A stretch of 59,227 bases of DNA from the NCBI GenBank assembly GCA_021325365.1, contig JAJPHF010000031.1:1-59227 (forward strand), read 5' to 3'. The notes below the pieces were generated by a model, which worked only from the letters and a program-made list of their open reading frames with translations, was not told the origin of the DNA and made no database searches. How positions within the stretch are numbered: the first letter of the stretch is position 1; every line of letters begins with the position of its first letter. The position numbers were made by a program, and so were the translations under genes. This document shows positions 24,540-32,631 of the stretch, piece after piece. The DNA is from Pseudomonadota bacterium. Lineage in GTDB: Bacteria > Chloroflexota > UBA6077 > JAJPHF01.

Positions 24540-24672
24540 CCTCCTCCCACCCCGCCTCCGAGAGAGCCGGGGTGAGGGTGCGTCCCTCGTCCCCCCTCTC
24601 CCCCTGGAAGCAGGCCGGGGTGAACGGGTCCCTCCCCCTCTCCCCTGAGAGAGGGCCGGGGTGAGGGCTAAC
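24540..24672. repeat. Three degenerate core units of the dispersed repeat
   Basis: After copy 2 the motif pyrimidine tract / GAGAG / CCGGGGTGAGGG recurs three times (about 24540-24580, 24590-24625 and 24636-24668), without the terminal ends. With copy 2 these fill most of the 337-base gap before the FecR gene, which holds no coding sequence. Confidence 0.6.
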
Positions 24673-24718
24673 GTCCCTATCGATCCTCTCGGCCTGTCTG
24701 AAGCCGCGCCCCCGCCGC

Positions 24719-25732
24719 CTACGGAGTGACGAACCGTCCGGGCGGATCGTCGCTGAGCGGCCGCGGCTCGTCAACCTCGGCCGCCGATGGCACACCGTCC
24801 CGCGCCGTAATGGTGAGATCGGCCAGCAAAGTGACCCCCGGCGTGGCCGTGGCCGCCCACTGGCGGTCAAATAGCGGCGTGTTGTCGAGCCAGAGCGTCA
24901 CGCGCGCCGTGTACGGCCCACTACCGTCGGCCTTCAGAACCAACTGGTGCCGCCCCGGGAGCGGGCCATGCACCCGCACCAGACGCGGCTCCGCGCCCGG
25001 CAGGCTAGTCGAGGCGTCCACCAGCTGGTTGACGACCAGGTCGTCAAGCGGAAAGCCGGTCGTGAGCCCATCCGGATTGACGAGGCGCGCCAGGACCGGA
25101 CCGCTCGTCTGCACCTCCAGCACGCCGGGGCCGAACTCGCGGGGAACGGGGCTGGCGCTCGTCTGCCCGGGCGGAAACGTAATCTGCTGCCCGGCCACCA
25201 GCTCGACCTCCCCGCTCGGCGTGCGCACCGGCATCGGCGCCCCGTCGATGTCCCAGCACACGACCGTGCCATCGGGGAAAACCCGGTATCCTGTGACGCC
25301 CTCGCGACCGATTGCGGTCGCGCTGCCGGCCTGCACCTCGAAGCTGGAGCCGCGCTCGACGAGCGACGTGACCTGCGCCCACACCCGCCCGGCGGCCAGC
25401 CCTACGCCCGTGAGCAGCCCGCCCGGATTGCCGCTCGGCTCCACGCGATCCAGCGAGATCTCCGTGTCCGGATCGAGCGTGGCAGTGGTGCCGTCGAAAA
25501 ACGTCAGCACCGCCCGATCGCCCGGCCCGGTCCGCACGCGCGCCCCAACGCCCACCGGCTGCCCATCGCTCGCCGGCGCAAACCCACTGCCACCCGGCGG
25601 CTGCACCTGGGCTTGCCCCGTGATGATGGTGAGCGTCGCGGTGCTCGCCTGCCGCAACGGCGCCGCCGCTACGCCCGCGTTTGGTGCCAGCAGCGCCGCC
25701 GCCAGCAGCGCCACGCGCCACACTAGCCTCAT
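24719..25732 (-). CDS. FecR-domain secreted protein
   Basis: A 337-residue exported protein: signal peptide to about residue 25 (LLAPNAGVAAA), then a FecR domain (STATLTIITGQAQVQPPGG, VGARVRTGPGDRAVLTFFDGTTATLDPDTEISLD, to about 120), and a C-terminal half with a beta-sandwich-like region (VHGPLPGRHQLVLKADGSGPYTARVTLWLDN). FecR domains are extracytoplasmic sensing or binding modules. Divergent to a CHASE2 adenylate cyclase with an overlapping promoter, a pairing seen in other bacteria, suggesting a shared signalling pathway. A good promoter is at 25840-25868. Confidence 0.85.
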   Translation of the reverse strand: MRLVWRVALLAAALLAPNAGVAAAPLRQASTATLTIITGQAQVQPPGGSGFAPASDGQPVGVGARVRTGPGDRAVLTFFDGTTATLDPDTEISLDRVEPSGNPGGLLTGVGLAAGRVWAQVTSLVERGSSFEVQAGSATAIGREGVTGYRVFPDGTVVCWDIDGAPMPVRTPSGEVELVAGQQITFPPGQTSASPVPREFGPGVLEVQTSGPVLARLVNPDGLTTGFPLDDLVVNQLVDASTSLPGAEPRLVRVHGPLPGRHQLVLKADGSGPYTARVTLWLDNTPLFDRQWAATATPGVTLLADLTITARDGVPSAAEVDEPRPLSDDPPGRFVTP

Positions 25733-25839
25733 GGGTAGCCTCTTTCTCCGCGCCCCCGCCGCCCGCCCACACCGCGCCAGGCCCGCCCCAGCCGTATCGT
25801 GCCGAGTCGCGCTGCCAGCGCCCTATTCCGCTTGCCGCG

Positions 25840-25868
25840 ATAGTAAGCAGCCTCCCGGCGCTTGTCAA
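25840..25868 (-). promoter_or_regulatory. Promoter of the FecR-domain gene
   Basis: Minus strand: TTGACA (25863-25868), 17 bases, TACTAT (25840-25845). Its -35 overlaps that of the divergent cyclase promoter by five bases. Confidence 0.75.
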
Positions 25869-25890
25869 TCACCGGAGCGACGCCTAGAAT
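25862..25890 (+). promoter_or_regulatory. Promoter of the CHASE2 adenylate cyclase gene
   Basis: TTGTCA (25862-25867), 17 bases, TAGAAT (25885-25890), followed by a leader of about 60 bases and the GGAGGGAGAG ribosome site. Because the -35 lies here, an in-frame start at 25862 is excluded. Confidence 0.7.
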
Positions 25891-25957
25891 GCGGGCGCGG
25901 TGGCAGGAGCCGGCCCGTGCCTTCCGACAGCCCGCCATCCGCGGAGGGAGAGCGGCG

Positions 25958-28012
25958 ATGTCGCCGCGCGAACGACGACGGCTACTGCGCCTGCTAGGCG
26001 GCGCCGCCGCGTTGGCGGCCCTGCTCGGCCTCGCCGCCGGAAGCGGTCGCGGGGACGTGTGGCAGGCCGGCCTCGCCGACTTCCTTTACGCGCCGGGCAC
26101 CGTGGAGCCCTCGTCGCGTGTCACGATCGTGGCGCTCGACGACCGCTCCAGCCGGGCGTTCATTGGCGACCGCCCGGTGACCACCCGGCCGCGCGAGGCC
26201 TTCGCGGCGCTAGTCGACCGGCTCGCCGCAGCCGGCGCGCGCGTGGTCGCGTTCGACCTCCTCTTCGAGGTTGAGAACTCCCAGGACGACCTGCTCGCCG
26301 ACGCGATCCGCCGCGCCGGCAACGTGCTGGTCGGCGCCGTCGGCGCCAACCCCCAGGCTCCTTCCCAACGCCCCGGCGTCGTCGCCTACCCGGTCCTCGA
26401 GGAGTCGGTACCCGCCATAGTCGCGGCCGCGGCCGGCGAGGCCCACGCCAACGTCTCGCCGGACCAGGACGGCGTCGTGCGCCGCCTGCCCCTCCTGATC
26501 CAGTACCGCGACCGCCAGGTCCCCGCCCTTGCCCTGGCTGCCGTCGCCCGCTACTTGCGCCGGCCCGCCCCCCTCGACGAGCCGCTCACAAGCGGCTATC
26601 TGCCGCTCGCCGGCCGCCAGGTCCCCGTGGACTCACTCTATCAGGCGCTGGTTAACTACGCTGGCGGCCCGGACCGGCGTGGCAAGAGCGCGTTCGCCGT
26701 CGTGCCGATGCTGGACGTGGTGCAGGGCACGGCCGACCCCGAGCTGCTGCGCGACCGCATCGTCTTCGTCGGCCCCTGGTCCCAGCAAGAGCGCGACGAC
26801 CGCCTGACGCCGCTCGGCACCATGTACGGCGTGGAGATCCACGCCAACGCCGCCGAGATGCTTCTCCGCGGCGCCTTCCTCGTACCCGCGCCCATCACTC
26901 TGACGGTCGCCTCGGTCCTGCTGCTCGCGCTCCTGACCGCCCTCGCCGTCTGGCGGCTGCGGCCCGCCCTCGCCGGGCTCGCCGCACTGGCGCTACTGGC
27001 CGCTTACGTGGTCGCCGCGGCCCTGGCCTTCCAGCAGGGCACCGTGCTCAACATGCTCTACCCACCGCTCGCCGCGATCCTCGGCTTCGTCGTCCTGAAC
27101 GCCTATCAGGTCGTCTTCGAGCAGGCCGAGCAGCGGGCCCTCCGCCGCGTGCTCAGCCGCTACCTGTCGCCCGCCGTCGCGGCCGAGGTGTCGCGCGAGC
27201 CCGACCGGGTGTACCTCGGCGGCGACCTCCGCACCATGACCGTGCTGTTCTCCGACATCCGCGGCTTCACGACGCTCTCCGAGCGCACACCCCCTCGCGA
27301 GCTAGTCGCCCTGCTGAACGAGTACCTGACGGCGATGGTGGACGTGCTGTTCCAGCATGGCGGAACGCTCGACAAGTACATGGGCGACGCGATCATGGCC
27401 TTCTGGAACGCGCCGCAGCCGCAGCCCGACCACGCCGCCCGCGCCTGCCGCACCGCCCTGGCGATGGGCGCCGCGCTGGACCGCCTGCGCCGCGACTGGA
27501 CCGCGCGCGGCGTGCCCACCCTCGACATCGGCATCGGCCTGAATACCGGTCCGATGATCTTCGGTAACATGGGCTCCGTCCTCCGCACCGACTTCACGGT
27601 CATCGGCGACAGCGTGAACCTGGGCTCGCGGCTCGAGGGGCTGAACAAGGAGTATGGCACGCGCATCATCGTCGGCGAGAGCACGCGCGCGGCGGCCGGC
27701 GACGCGTTCCTGTATCGCTTCCTCGATCTGGTCGCCGTGAAGGGCAAGACCGAGCCTGTCGCGATCTACGAGCTGCTGGCGCCGGCCGGCGCGCTGCCGT
27801 CCGAGCGCGAGCCCGTGCTGGCGGCCTACGCTCGCGGGCTGGCCGCCTACCAGGCCCGCGACTGGGCCGCGGCCCACGAGGCCTTCGCCGCCGCGCTCGC
27901 CCTCGACCCGTCGGACGGCCCGAGCCTGCTCTACCGCACGCGCGCCGACGAGTACCTGGCCGCGCCGCCCCCCGCGTCCTGGGACGGCGTCTACGTCGCC
28001 ACGCACAAGTAG
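25958..28012 (+). CDS. CHASE2-domain adenylate/guanylate cyclase
   Basis: A 684-residue membrane receptor cyclase making cAMP (or cGMP). Layout: N-terminal membrane helix (about 12-28), extracytoplasmic CHASE2 domain (about 35-300, with VTIVALDDRSSRAF and VVAFDLLFE), three close membrane helices (about 305-390), then a class III cyclase domain (about 425-600). In the cyclase, TVLFSDIRGFTTLSE and DKYMGDAIMAFW hold the metal-binding aspartates. A C-terminal TPR-like helix pair (ARDWAAAHEAFAAALALDPSD) follows. The ATG at 25958 has a GGAGGGAGAG site. It shares a divergent control region with the FecR-domain gene. Confidence 0.92.
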   Translation: MSPRERRRLLRLLGGAAALAALLGLAAGSGRGDVWQAGLADFLYAPGTVEPSSRVTIVALDDRSSRAFIGDRPVTTRPREAFAALVDRLAAAGARVVAFDLLFEVENSQDDLLADAIRRAGNVLVGAVGANPQAPSQRPGVVAYPVLEESVPAIVAAAAGEAHANVSPDQDGVVRRLPLLIQYRDRQVPALALAAVARYLRRPAPLDEPLTSGYLPLAGRQVPVDSLYQALVNYAGGPDRRGKSAFAVVPMLDVVQGTADPELLRDRIVFVGPWSQQERDDRLTPLGTMYGVEIHANAAEMLLRGAFLVPAPITLTVASVLLLALLTALAVWRLRPALAGLAALALLAAYVVAAALAFQQGTVLNMLYPPLAAILGFVVLNAYQVVFEQAEQRALRRVLSRYLSPAVAAEVSREPDRVYLGGDLRTMTVLFSDIRGFTTLSERTPPRELVALLNEYLTAMVDVLFQHGGTLDKYMGDAIMAFWNAPQPQPDHAARACRTALAMGAALDRLRRDWTARGVPTLDIGIGLNTGPMIFGNMGSVLRTDFTVIGDSVNLGSRLEGLNKEYGTRIIVGESTRAAAGDAFLYRFLDLVAVKGKTEPVAIYELLAPAGALPSEREPVLAAYARGLAAYQARDWAAAHEAFAAALALDPSDGPSLLYRTRADEYLAAPPPASWDGVYVATHK

Positions 28013-28027
28013 CCGCCTCGCGCCGGC

Positions 28028-28058
28028 TTGACATCGCGGCGCCCAGCCCGGCTATAGT
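28028..28058 (+). promoter_or_regulatory. Promoter of the M24-hydantoinase gene run
   Basis: Perfect TTGACA (28028-28033), 19 bases, TATAGT (28053-28058), about 65 bases ahead of the first M24 gene. The spacing is slightly long. Confidence 0.6.
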
Positions 28059-28123
28059 GACGATGCCCACGAGGGATCGCGCCAAGGCGAGTTGCGCCCG
28101 CCACGCGCGGAGAGGATAGGGCC

Positions 28124-29269
28124 GTGATGCTTGCCCAGAACGACGTCGTCGCCGACCTGCGCGCGCGGCTCGGGCGCGTGCAAGCGGCCATGGCCGAGCG
28201 CGGCCTCGGCGGCCTGCTGCTCTACGCCAGCGGCCAGCACACGATGCTCCGTATGGACCAAATCATGTACCTGGCCGACGTGCGCGTGCTCGGCCCGCAT
28301 GGCGTGCTGGTGGTGCCGCCGCGCGGCGAGCCGACGCTGCTGGTCACGCCCGCCTGGGACTACGCCCGCGTGCGCGAGCTGACCTGGCTGGCCGCCGTCG
28401 AGGCGGTCGAGCCGGACGAGCTACCCGAGCGGGTTGCGCTGCACGCCAGCGACCTTAAGGACCCACTCGGGCTGGGCGGCCAGCAGGGCATGCCGGCAGC
28501 CTTCGCTCGGGCGATTGGCGCGGCGCTCGGCCGCGAGCCGCGCGACGCCGACGACCTGGTGCCCGATCTGGCAGCCGCCCGCACGCCCGTCGAGCTGGAG
28601 CGCATCCGCCGCGCGGCGGCGATCGCTGACCAGGGCTTCCAGGCGCTGTGCCAGGCAGCCGAGCCGAGCTTGCGCGAGCACGAGCTGGCCGCCGAGGTCG
28701 AGGCGGCGATGATCCGTGCGGGCGCGGAGGACAACTTCGGCCTGATCGGCGCCGGCGCGCACAACATCGCCATCCGCGCGCCGCAGCACCGCGCCCTGGA
28801 GCGCGGCGACGTGATCGTCGGCGAGATCACGCCCTGCTACCAGGGCTACCTGGCGCAGCTCTGCCGCACGTTCATCCTGGGGGAGCCCACGCCGCTCCAG
28901 CGCGAGAAGTACGACCTCCTGATGCGCGCCTATGAGGCGGGCCGCGCGGCCGCCGTGCCGGGCCGGCCCAGCGGCGAGATCGCCCGCGCCATCAACGAGG
29001 TGATCGGCGCGGCCGGCTACGCCGAGTACTGCCGCCCGCCCTACATGCGCACGCGCGGCCACAGCCTCGGCCTGGGCGCCGTCGTCCCCTACGACCTCAC
29101 CGACGACTCCAGCCCGGTGCTCGTCGAGGGCATGACGTTCATCATCCACCCCAACCAGTACCTGCCCGACACCGGCTACATGATGCTCGGCGACACGGTC
29201 GTCATTCGCGCCGACGGGCCGGAGTCGCTGACCCAGACACCGGTGCGGCTGTACTGGAAGGACGCCTAG
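28124..29269 (+). CDS. M24-family 'pita-bread' protein with lost metal ligands (creatinase-like?)
   Basis: A 381-residue homologue of Xaa-Pro peptidases, with an N-terminal creatinase-type domain (to about 140) and a C-terminal pita-bread domain. The five metal ligands of true M24 peptidases (D, D, H, E, E) read E (GEITPCYQGY), Q (LAQLCRTF), H (TRGHSLGLG), H (FIIHPNQYLP) and G (MMLGDTVVI). Only the histidine remains, so metallopeptidase activity is unlikely. Creatinase is a known metal-free member of this fold, and HyuA/HyuB lie downstream, so a C-N hydrolase acting on a guanidino or ureido compound is an inference. GTG start at 28124 (or ATG 28127) after GGAGAGG. Confidence 0.8.
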   Translation: MMLAQNDVVADLRARLGRVQAAMAERGLGGLLLYASGQHTMLRMDQIMYLADVRVLGPHGVLVVPPRGEPTLLVTPAWDYARVRELTWLAAVEAVEPDELPERVALHASDLKDPLGLGGQQGMPAAFARAIGAALGREPRDADDLVPDLAAARTPVELERIRRAAAIADQGFQALCQAAEPSLREHELAAEVEAAMIRAGAEDNFGLIGAGAHNIAIRAPQHRALERGDVIVGEITPCYQGYLAQLCRTFILGEPTPLQREKYDLLMRAYEAGRAAAVPGRPSGEIARAINEVIGAAGYAEYCRPPYMRTRGHSLGLGAVVPYDLTDDSSPVLVEGMTFIIHPNQYLPDTGYMMLGDTVVIRADGPESLTQTPVRLYWKDA

Positions 29270-29273
29270 CGGC

Positions 29274-30470
29274 ATGCAGACGCTTCACACGGTCCTCAAG
29301 CGCGGCGGCCTGGTGTGGGTCCAGGACGACGTGCCCACGGCGCTGTTCCCGCCCCGGCTGGCGCAAGTGCAGCAGGCGATCCGCGCCGCGGACCACGACG
29401 CCTGGTTGGTTTACGGCGACGCCTACCGCTACGGCGACGTGGCGTATCTGACGCACTTCCTGCCCCGCGTGCGCGGCGTCCTGCTGCTCGTGCCCGCCGC
29501 CGGCGAGCCGACGCTGCTCGTGGCCGTCGGCTCGCGCGACATCCCCGCGGCCAAGACGCTCACCTGCGTTGAGGACGTGCGGCCCTACACGCGCCTGCCC
29601 GGCGAGGCGGTGAGCCTGATCCGCGAGCGCGGGCTGGCCCACGGCCGCGTCGGCCTCGTCGGCATCGAGGAGGCGCTGGCGGTGGGCGACTGGGACCAGA
29701 TTCGCGCCGGGCTGCCCGACGTTCGCTGGGAGCCAGCGGACGACACCTTGGCTCGCCTGCGGGCACGGAAGGACGCCACCGAGCTGAGCGTGCTCCGGCA
29801 CGCGGCCGGCCTGGTGCGCGACGCGCTGGCCGCCGCGCGCGAGGCGCTGGGGCCCGGCATCTCCGAGCGCGAGCTGCTGGCCGCGGTGGACCGCTCGATG
29901 CGGCGCGGCGCCGCCGAGGATGCGCGCTGCCTGATCGCCAGCGGGCCACGCGCCGGCGTGAGCCTGCGCCCGCCCGACGACCGCGCTCTGGAGCCCGGCG
30001 ACGTGGTGCTCCTCCACGTGGCCGCCGAGTACCAGCGCTACTGGGCCGAGGGCGGTCAGACCTTCGTGCTCGGCGCCGCCGACGCCGACACCCGCGCGCT
30101 TGCCGACGCGGCCCGGCGTGCCGTGGCCGCCATGACGGCCGCCGCCCGCCCCGGCGCCCCCGCCGGCGCCCTCGCCGACGCCGCGCTCGCCACGCTGAAG
30201 GGCGTCCAGCCCTTACTCAGCACTCAGCACTCAGCACTCAGCACTCACTACGGCCTGGCGCACGGCATCGGCCTGGACGTAGAGGAGCCGCCGGCCGCCC
30301 GCCCGGGAGAGAATACGCCGCTGGTCGAGGGGAGCGTGCTGGCGCTGCACGTCGTCCTGCACGGCCGCGACGGGCGCGGCGCGCTGGCCGAGCAGACGAT
30401 CGTCCTCGACGGGTCCGGCGCCCGCCCGCTGCTCGCCGAAAGCGCGCCCACGCTGGTGGAGTGCGGTTAG
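29274..30470 (+). CDS. Second M24-family protein, altered metal site, in-frame repeat insertion
   Basis: A 398-residue M24-fold protein four bases after its paralogue. Ligand positions read H (VVLLHVAAEY), E (WAEGGQTF), H (LAHGIGLD), H (LALHVVLHG) and E (LAEQTIVL), so it is more complete than the first but not canonical. Residues around 315-327 (LLSTQHSALSTH) are encoded by a CTCAGCA tandem repeat at 30216-30247 just before the conserved AHGIGLD histidine motif, an unusual insertion near the active site. The N-terminal domain is typical (YLTHFLPRVRGVLLLVPA). The two proteins may form a heterodimer, since M24 proteins dimerise; that is inferred. Confidence 0.8.
   Translation: MQTLHTVLKRGGLVWVQDDVPTALFPPRLAQVQQAIRAADHDAWLVYGDAYRYGDVAYLTHFLPRVRGVLLLVPAAGEPTLLVAVGSRDIPAAKTLTCVEDVRPYTRLPGEAVSLIRERGLAHGRVGLVGIEEALAVGDWDQIRAGLPDVRWEPADDTLARLRARKDATELSVLRHAAGLVRDALAAAREALGPGISERELLAAVDRSMRRGAAEDARCLIASGPRAGVSLRPPDDRALEPGDVVLLHVAAEYQRYWAEGGQTFVLGAADADTRALADAARRAVAAMTAAARPGAPAGALADAALATLKGVQPLLSTQHSALSTHYGLAHGIGLDVEEPPAARPGENTPLVEGSVLALHVVLHGRDGRGALAEQTIVLDGSGARPLLAESAPTLVECG
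30216..30247 (+). repeat. CTCAGCA tandem repeat inside the second M24 gene
   Basis: Four full CTCAGCA units and a partial fifth, read in frame as LSTQHSALSTH. The 7-base unit is not a multiple of three, so gain or loss of one unit would shift the frame. Confidence 0.85.
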
Positions 30471-30501
30471 GAACACGGCGGCCAAGACAAGCCCAAGCAC
30501 A

Positions 30502-30539
30502 CCCCCTTCCTTCGAAGGGAAGGGGGCCGGGGGGTTAGG
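30502..30539. repeat. Palindromic repeat supplying the hyuA ribosome binding site
   Basis: CCCCCTTCC-TTCGAA-GGGAAGGGGG hairpin (30502-30526) followed by CCGGGGGGTTAGG. The final purine-rich part lies just before the GTG at 30543 and is the only candidate ribosome binding site. The layout is like the CCGGGGTGAGGG repeats elsewhere in the window. Confidence 0.55.
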
Positions 30540-30542
30540 TTC

Positions 30543-32609
30543 GTGCGCATCGCGGTCGACATCGGCGGCACCTTCACCGACCTCGTCGCCAATGGCGACG
30601 AGGGTCAGACGCGGACCACCAAGGCGCTCACCACGCCCGACAACCACGTCGAGGGGATTCGCGACTGCCTGGCGAAGCTCGCCGTGGACCTGTCGGCCGT
30701 GGACCTCTTCGTCCACGGCTCGACCATCGCCATCAACACGGTAGTCGAGCGCAAGGGCGCCCGCACGGGCCTCATCACCACCGAGGGCTTCCGCGACGTG
30801 TACGAGATCGCGCGCGGCAATCGGCCCGACGCCTACAACGTCCACTTCCACAAGCCCGAGCCGCTGGTGCCCCGCGATCTGCGCCTGGAGGTGCGCGAGC
30901 GCGTGAACGCGCGCGGCGAGGTGCTGACGCCGCTCGACGAGGCGTCGCTCGCCCGCGCCGTGGCGGCGCTCGAAGCCGCCGACGTCCAGTCGGTCGCCGT
31001 CTGCCTGCTGCACGCTTACGCGAACCCGGCGCACGAGCAGGCCGTCGGCCGCTACCTGGCCGCGCGGCACCCCGAGTGGGCCGTCTCGCTGTCGCACCAG
31101 ATCGTGCGCGAGATTCGCGAGTACGAGCGCACCTCGACCACCGTCCTGAACGCCTACATCGCCCCGGTCGTCGGCCGCTACCTCGCCAGCCTCGAAGACC
31201 TGCTGGCCGCTTCCGGCTTCCGCGGCCTGCCGCTCATCATGCAGTCGAACGGCGGTGTAATGTCGGTCGCCACCGCGCGCGCCGTCCCAGTGGCGATGAT
31301 GGAGTCCGGCCCGGTCGCCGGGGTCATGGGCGCGGCCGCCGTGGGCCAGGCGCTCGGCTTCGCCAACGTGATCTCGTTCGACATGGGCGGCACCACCGCC
31401 AAGACGAGCCTGGTGCGCGACGGCGAGCTAGAGGTGACGACGACCTATTACATCGGCGGCTATGCCACCGGCCACCCGATGATGCTGCCGGTGGTGGACA
31501 TCGTGGAGGTGGGCGCGGGCGGCGGCAGCATCGCCTGGCTCGACCCCGTGGGCGCGCTGAAGGTGGGGCCGCGCAGCGCGGGCGCCCAGCCCGGCCCCGC
31601 CTGCTTCGGCCGTGGCGGCACCGAGCCGACCGTCACCGACGCGAACGTCGTCCTGGGCCGTATCGATCCCGGCGACTTCCTGGGCGGCGAGCTGCGCATC
31701 GACCGCGTGCGCGCCGAGGCGGCGCTGGCGACGATCGCCGGCCCGCTCGGCATGACGACGACAGAAGCCGCGCTGGGCATCGTGACGATCGCCGACGCCA
31801 GCATGTCGCTCGCCGTGCGTGCCGTGTCGGTCGAGCGCGGCCGCGACCCGCGCGACTTCGCCCTGGTCGTCAGCGGTGGCGGCGGCCCGCTGCACGGCGT
31901 CGGCATTGCCCGCGACCTCGGCATCCCCGTCGTCATCGTCCCGCAGCGCTCGTCGGTGTTCTCGGCCGTGGGGCTGCTCAGCGCGCCGCTGCGCCACGAC
32001 TACGTGCAGACTGCCCTCGGCGACATGGCTCGGCTCGACCTCGCGGCGCTGGACACGAGCCTGGACGCGCTGGAGGCCGAGGCGGCGCGCACGCTGGCCA
32101 GCGAGGGGGCACGGCCGGACGCGATGATCTTTACCCGTCTCGTCGACCTGCGCTACGTGGGCCAGGAGCATACGCTGTCGGTGCCCGTCGCGGGCCGGCT
32201 GGCGGCCGGCGCGGCGCAGGCGCTCCGCGAGCGCTTCGACGCGCTGCACGCCGAGCGCTATGGCCACAACGCGCCCGCCGAGCCCGTCCAGGTGGTCAAC
32301 CTGCGCCTGCGCGCCCAGGCCAGCTCGGCAGATCGAGAGTGGGGAGCACGCGACGGGGAGCGGCTCGCCAGCCCTAACCCCTATCCCCAACCCTCCAGCC
32401 CCCAATTGGGCACGCGACCCATCGTCTTTGACCAGCAGGCCGGCGCGGTAGACTGTCCGGTATACGCGCGCGAGCGGCTGGCCGTGGGCGCGCGGGTCGA
32501 GGGCCCGGCCGTGATCCAGGAATACGGCTCCGCGACGTTGCTCCATGCGGGCGACGTGGCCGAGGTCAGCCCACAGGGCCATCTCGTGGTGACGGTGGCC
32601 GTGCCATGA
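30543..32609 (+). CDS. hyuA: Hydantoinase/oxoprolinase subunit A
   Basis: A 688-residue subunit of an ATP-dependent ring-opening amidohydrolase (N-methylhydantoinase, 5-oxoprolinase, or the related acetone carboxylase beta). N-terminal HyuA domain with the actin-like ATP motif MRIAVDIGGTFTDLVA; second ATPase half with FDMGGTTAKTSLV and VSGGGGPLHGVGIARDLG; DUF-type C-terminal domain after about 520. The GTG start is 72 bases after the second M24 gene. Residues around 610-623 (SPNPYPQPSSPQLG) are a Pro/Ser-rich insert encoded by repeat-like sequence at 32371-32411. It works with HyuB, encoded next. Confidence 0.92.
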   Translation: MRIAVDIGGTFTDLVANGDEGQTRTTKALTTPDNHVEGIRDCLAKLAVDLSAVDLFVHGSTIAINTVVERKGARTGLITTEGFRDVYEIARGNRPDAYNVHFHKPEPLVPRDLRLEVRERVNARGEVLTPLDEASLARAVAALEAADVQSVAVCLLHAYANPAHEQAVGRYLAARHPEWAVSLSHQIVREIREYERTSTTVLNAYIAPVVGRYLASLEDLLAASGFRGLPLIMQSNGGVMSVATARAVPVAMMESGPVAGVMGAAAVGQALGFANVISFDMGGTTAKTSLVRDGELEVTTTYYIGGYATGHPMMLPVVDIVEVGAGGGSIAWLDPVGALKVGPRSAGAQPGPACFGRGGTEPTVTDANVVLGRIDPGDFLGGELRIDRVRAEAALATIAGPLGMTTTEAALGIVTIADASMSLAVRAVSVERGRDPRDFALVVSGGGGPLHGVGIARDLGIPVVIVPQRSSVFSAVGLLSAPLRHDYVQTALGDMARLDLAALDTSLDALEAEAARTLASEGARPDAMIFTRLVDLRYVGQEHTLSVPVAGRLAAGAAQALRERFDALHAERYGHNAPAEPVQVVNLRLRAQASSADREWGARDGERLASPNPYPQPSSPQLGTRPIVFDQQAGAVDCPVYARERLAVGARVEGPAVIQEYGSATLLHAGDVAEVSPQGHLVVTVAVP
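32371..32411 (+). repeat. Repeat-like insert within hyuA
   Basis: GCCCTAACCCCTATCCCCAA and the following pyrimidine tract with CCCAATTGGG resemble, in inverse orientation, the flank of the 30502-30539 repeat (TTAGG...GGGG). Translated in frame as a Pro/Ser-rich loop that the family does not usually have. Confidence 0.4.
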
Positions 32610-32631
32610 GCCTGAACGCCAGGAGTCCGCG

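Noticed and set aside
24411..24672. CRISPR array
   Set aside because: The units are unequal, imperfect palindromes without regular unique spacers, and no cas genes are present.
28124..29269. Ordinary Xaa-Pro dipeptidase annotation
   Set aside because: Four of five metal ligands are replaced, so the default peptidase label would mislead.
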